A stretch of DNA of 64,000 nucleotides, from assembly GCA_948474755.1 (NCBI GenBank), contig CAOLHI010001485.1:372001-436000 (forward strand). Direction: 5' to 3'. Positions 59,918 to 64,000 of the stretch are shown piece by piece. The notes under the pieces are model-generated. The model made no database searches. It was not told the origin of the DNA and saw only the letters and a list, made by a program, of their open reading frames with translations. The DNA comes from Ctenosaura bakeri (lineage: Eukaryota; Chordata; Lepidosauria; Squamata; Iguanidae). How positions within the stretch are numbered: the first letter of the stretch is position 1; every line of letters starts with the position of its first letter. A program made the translations under genes and the position numbers.

Positions 59918-61884
59918 TAATTTTCACCGCAGCTTTTGAAAATACTGGAATTTCCTTCTGCAATGTTTCTTGAAATGCTTGAAACTGTAGTTCTATCAGC
60001 AAATATATTTCAGATTATTTTATTAAGTATATCTTTCTAGCTGTATGAGTTTCTGCAATAGCACCTGGACTATATGTCTACTATTATGAGTCTTTGCATT
60101 ATCAATAAAACCAAAACTAAAGATACAGATCACACCCACACTGGTTCTTATTCCTCCATATCTGGCAAATTTTAAAAATCTAAGAGTACTGTAGTTGCCA
60201 GGTCATAACTCTTCAGCTGTGGAAAAGGAATAGGGAACATTTTTCAGTCTGGGATAAAATTGTAGTTTGAAAGGGATGGGGCTGAGCAGTAGACTAAGTA
60301 GGACCAGACTTAATTGTTACCTATTTGGACATGTTCCAATTAAGCATATAAAACACAGCTCAATTCCATGCATATCCACTCAGAAGCCCATTGTACCCTG
60401 AAGTGAGAACATGGTAAATTAGGCTCTCTTGGTGATTTTTGGGTGGTCAGCTAGAGCTTCTGATTCATTCTATTGGCTGGTTGAAGAATAATAGAACCAA
60501 AATTCCTCTTTTATACCTATTATTGAATTCTAAGAAATAAATAAACAAAGCTGAAGGTAACCAGGAATACATTTGTATGGAAGGACTGTGAGCATCAAAC
60601 CATAGTGATGCTGTCTCCTGTGGATGGATTTCAGGGTTCTAAGGGAAAACAACATAGATCCCCAAGATCTACCCACCAGCTGTAGCTAACTGTGAAACTC
60701 ACCGTAGATCCTGGAACAGACCCCTTAAGAATATGCTTTTTATCCACAAAAAGAGTAGGGACTGGCTTCATTAAACCCAATAATCTTATTTTGAATCATG
60801 TATTAATTTAAAATTTTAATTTTTATAACTTAACCCCCTTAGAGACTGCATTGTATATTAATCGTGAATTAGACAGAAAAGCAGAAAACAGACCTTATCA
60901 CTTAATCCCTCTATTAAACAGACTGAATGAAGTATGCGAGGCAGAAATTGCCATTTTCATCTTTTAAATTCTCTCACTCATTTCCTGGCATAGTAAAAAA
61001 AGAAAATGGACTAAAATGAGTTTTCAAACTCTTCCACCTTTTCAAGATTGATACCTTTCATAATAATATAGCCTTAAGAGAACTCACATCAGCAAGTGTT
61101 ACAGGATTTCACAGTGTGGGGATGCATTTGTTTGGGGAGGTTTGAAATGCATTTCTCTGCTGACAGAAATAAATGCCCTGTGAGGAAAGAGGTGGTCTAG
61201 AAGGATAATGATGTGAACACCCCCTGCTGCTAAGAATATGAACAATCCATTCCAAGGCTTTGTGCATTTTGCTCTATCTGAGCTGCCAATGTGAATTTTG
61301 CTCTTTACCTCTTCTGGCGGATTCTTCCGGCACACTAACGTTATCTCACTCTCGCCTCAATTAAGCCACAGACAGTTATCTCTCACCCAAGCTCCAAATA
61401 CAGAGACATGCTGGATTATTTGTATCACTGCTTTGACTGAGTCAGACCAAATGGAAATGCAGTGAAGACTGAGCTGACAGTAGTCAATGCTAAAGGAGAA
61501 AATACTACAGGTCATATATGATGTATATTACACTAGTTCTGAAATCTCAGCACTGGCTGTCAATGGGCTCCTGGGCCTAATTCGAGGTGTCAATACAAGC
61601 ATTGCTAAGGGTCATAAATGGGTTACGGTCCAAGTACTTGAACCTTACCTAGTACTGATCAATCCAGGGTTAAGGTTGACTAGGGAGGCTTTGCTTATGG
61701 TACTCTTGATAATCATGACCTGTGAATCTAGTACAAGTGACAGGCAGCTTTTTAAGAGCAGAACCGCAGGTATGGAACTCTGACTTGACAGAGATCTGAT
61801 TGTCCCTCTAATGCTGCTATCTAGGAGACAAATGAAAAATAATTTATTTGTGCAAGCCTTTTGGACTGGGGTATATTATTACTG

Positions 61885-61960
61885 AAGCTGTTCTTAATTT
61901 ATATCCCACCCATTTCTCCATATTAAGACCAAAGGCAGCTTACAAAAGTTAAAACAAATG
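61885..61960 (-). mobile_element. L2-like LINE 3' tail, minus strand
   Basis: On the minus strand it reads tgtaagctgcctttggtctt, then gagaaatgggtgggatataa, the tail motif also seen at 47460. Confidence 0.55.
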
Positions 61961-64000
61961 CAACTGAATGATATTTTAAGTGCTTTACTGCTTATATATT
62001 TTTGTTGATGTATGCAAAACTGTACTATTTCACTATGTATTTGCAATTCTACAATTCTGTTTAATGTTATCTCTGTGCCATCTCTGTGATAGCTAGTCTG
62101 AGCTGTATGTCATGAAGAATGGGATATTACAAACATGTATAACCTGCTTCCTCTTCCAAAGTAATGGATATTGTTCAGGATCATAACAGACCACTGGATT
62201 TTAGTACACTTGGCTAGACGACATGTTTATGGGTACAAACGCAAAATCACTGGGTTGCTCCTTTCCCCCATTCCTGTGTTCCCAAATAAGCAGAAAATTA
62301 ATATTTTTAACTATCTCCTGAAACTCAGCCTCTTATCGTCAAGCCTCCAGTATTTTTTCTGGGAAAATCAGTGCCTTTTAAATGACCAAACTCCTTTACA
62401 AAATTTCACTAAGTTTAAATGAGACTTATTGTCCATAAGCGGACTGGCACATTGGTAGACACAAAACTTTGAGACACACTGTTTTTCTGGTTTTCAGTCA
62501 TGCTCTTTTGTGTGGAGAATGTGCTGATTCTTGCTAGTCCAAATGGCACAGTGATACTGCAGGATTAGCACACTGTGTACAGGTGGCAGTGTCTAAACTC
62601 ATGGGATTTTATATTTCTTCCCTTCTCTCCCCATACTCCCACCAAAAGATGGTTTAATACACTTCCAGTTCTACTTGCCATCATCATTGCAGGAAATCAT
62701 ATCTCCCATTAGTGACAGATCTTGCACAAAAACCGTAGCCAGAATACCCAATGGAATGTAATACTAGGAACTGCAATCAAATGTATATGGGCTGCTCAAC
62801 TTCCACTGTTGGCCCAGATAAAAATTGCAATATATCTGAAGAAGGAGCATCTACTGCCTTCAAAAACTGAAGGTGCTGCAGCTCTACCAGATCCTACCAA
62901 GCTTCTCAAAGCCAGACCATTTCTTGTTTCCACCCACATCTCCTCATGTATCTCACCAACTGGACCCATGGAAGTTCTCTTATCAGCCATGACCATGACA
63001 GCTAAGTTTCCATAGTCCAAAAGTGCACCCTGTTCTACTCTGTATTGAGTGGATGGGTGTTGCTCTCATGCACCACCACTGTTTAAAACATTATGGACAA
63101 AGGAAAGTGACTTGCCGAAGATAAACAAAGTTACAAAGTGGATCCTCTAGACTTCTCTTTCTGAGCAGTCAAAACATGGTTCCCAGAACCTGCTGCTGCT
63201 AACTTGGGCAACACAAGGAAAAGAACTATTTTAATAAGGCAACTGTATTACTCCAAAAGGTGGAGTACTTTGAGGTCCACCAGCAGTGCCAGCATCTCCT
63301 TAGGAAGATGGGAAATTATAGCCCAAAAGAGGCCTGAAGGGGCGGGGGGTAACCACGGGACCTTTTCACCTGTGTATACCATTACTAACTGTGGGACACC
63401 AGTTGAGAGTCAAAAGAATGTCTTTATTGCAGGGAATTCACACACACACATAAGCAATCAAGCAGTCTCATGAACCACATAAGGCTACCAGAGAGAAAGG
63501 TTAGATAGCAAGGAGATTTTGGGATGAAGAGGGCAACAATTACCATTGCTGAAGCAGAAGAGAATCAAGGTAAGATATCTCAGACTGAGGGCAGTACAAT
63601 GAACAGGAATCTGTGTGTCCAAAATGCTAGCAAACAGTCAAGCCTGGTATTAGGATTCAAATACCCTTTTTCTGCCTTGAAGGGGAACATGTTAATTGTT
63701 CTCTGGCAGAGCCAGCAAAAGGGATTTGAAAGATTCGCATTGTATTTGCCACAAGTGACAAAGCATTGAGGGAAATCACGATAGCCTCTTATTGACTGGA
63801 AAGCTAAGGTAATAAAAGGACGGTTTCCATGGGAAGAGGTAACCAGATGTTGGGCTTTTGGATGCTCCTTCTAGCAGCTTTGTTTGCTATTGTTTCCTAG
63901 GTTTGGGTACTTTAAAGGACCATCTGAACCCACCAGGTCAGACTCTTAAACTGATCTTCCTGAACTCATGACCAGGTCATGCTGAGGTCCTTTGTCTTAG

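Larger units (their letters stand above)
56830..64000. other. Region upstream of WLS, no gene seen
   Basis: AT-rich DNA with only short ORFs that match nothing I recognise. It holds SINE fragments, CA and AATC repeats and an L2-like tail. Confidence 0.65.

Noticed and set aside
1..64000. CRISPR arrays, bacterial operons, tRNA or rRNA genes
   Set aside because: No such structures are seen. The 5S-like segments are SINE heads, and the introns and repeats are those of a vertebrate.

Overview
The window is vertebrate nuclear DNA, most likely from a squamate reptile (lizard). It carries one host protein gene, WLS (Wntless, the Wnt cargo receptor), on the minus strand. Its 12 coding exons were placed by conserved protein sequence and splice sites, from the ATG at 55821 to the stop at 11105. 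The squamate inference rests on the mix of interspersed repeats: 5S-rRNA-derived SINEs, a tRNA-derived SINE with an LTR-free tail typical of lizards, CR1 and L2-like LINE tails, many nonautonomous DNA transposons and a DIRS retrotransposon. The species is not determined.

Layout. 1-4190: the 3' three quarters of a CpG-rich, young-looking DIRS tyrosine-recombinase retrotransposon (gag-like, RT/RNase H/MT-like, YR, then the internal complementary region and right inverted terminal repeat). 4191-10300: AT-rich intergenic DNA with repeats. 10300-11104: probable WLS 3'UTR. 11105-19523: WLS exons 12 to 3. 28878-29150: exon 2. 29151-55715: the 26.5-kb intron 1, which holds a decayed minus-strand Ty3/Gypsy element (about 32.1-35.4 kb), SINEs and MITEs. 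55716-55821: coding exon 1 in a CpG-rich promoter region (about 55.0-56.6 kb). Upstream of it are two 180-bp near-perfect palindromes. 56830-64000: intergenic or upstream DNA with no recognisable gene.

Main surprises. (1) A roughly 350-bp copy of WLS exon 6 with its intron flanks sits in inverted orientation inside the Gypsy remnant in intron 1, bracketed by two copies of the same ~100-bp Gypsy segment. (2) A foldback element family has two young copies just upstream of the WLS promoter. Nearly every difference between the copies is mirrored in both arms, which points to arm-to-arm homogenisation. (3) WLS exon 3 is one base short, shifting the reading frame. This is either an assembly indel or a real loss-of-function allele. 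With one base allowed for, the gene encodes 541 residues, the length of the mammalian protein.
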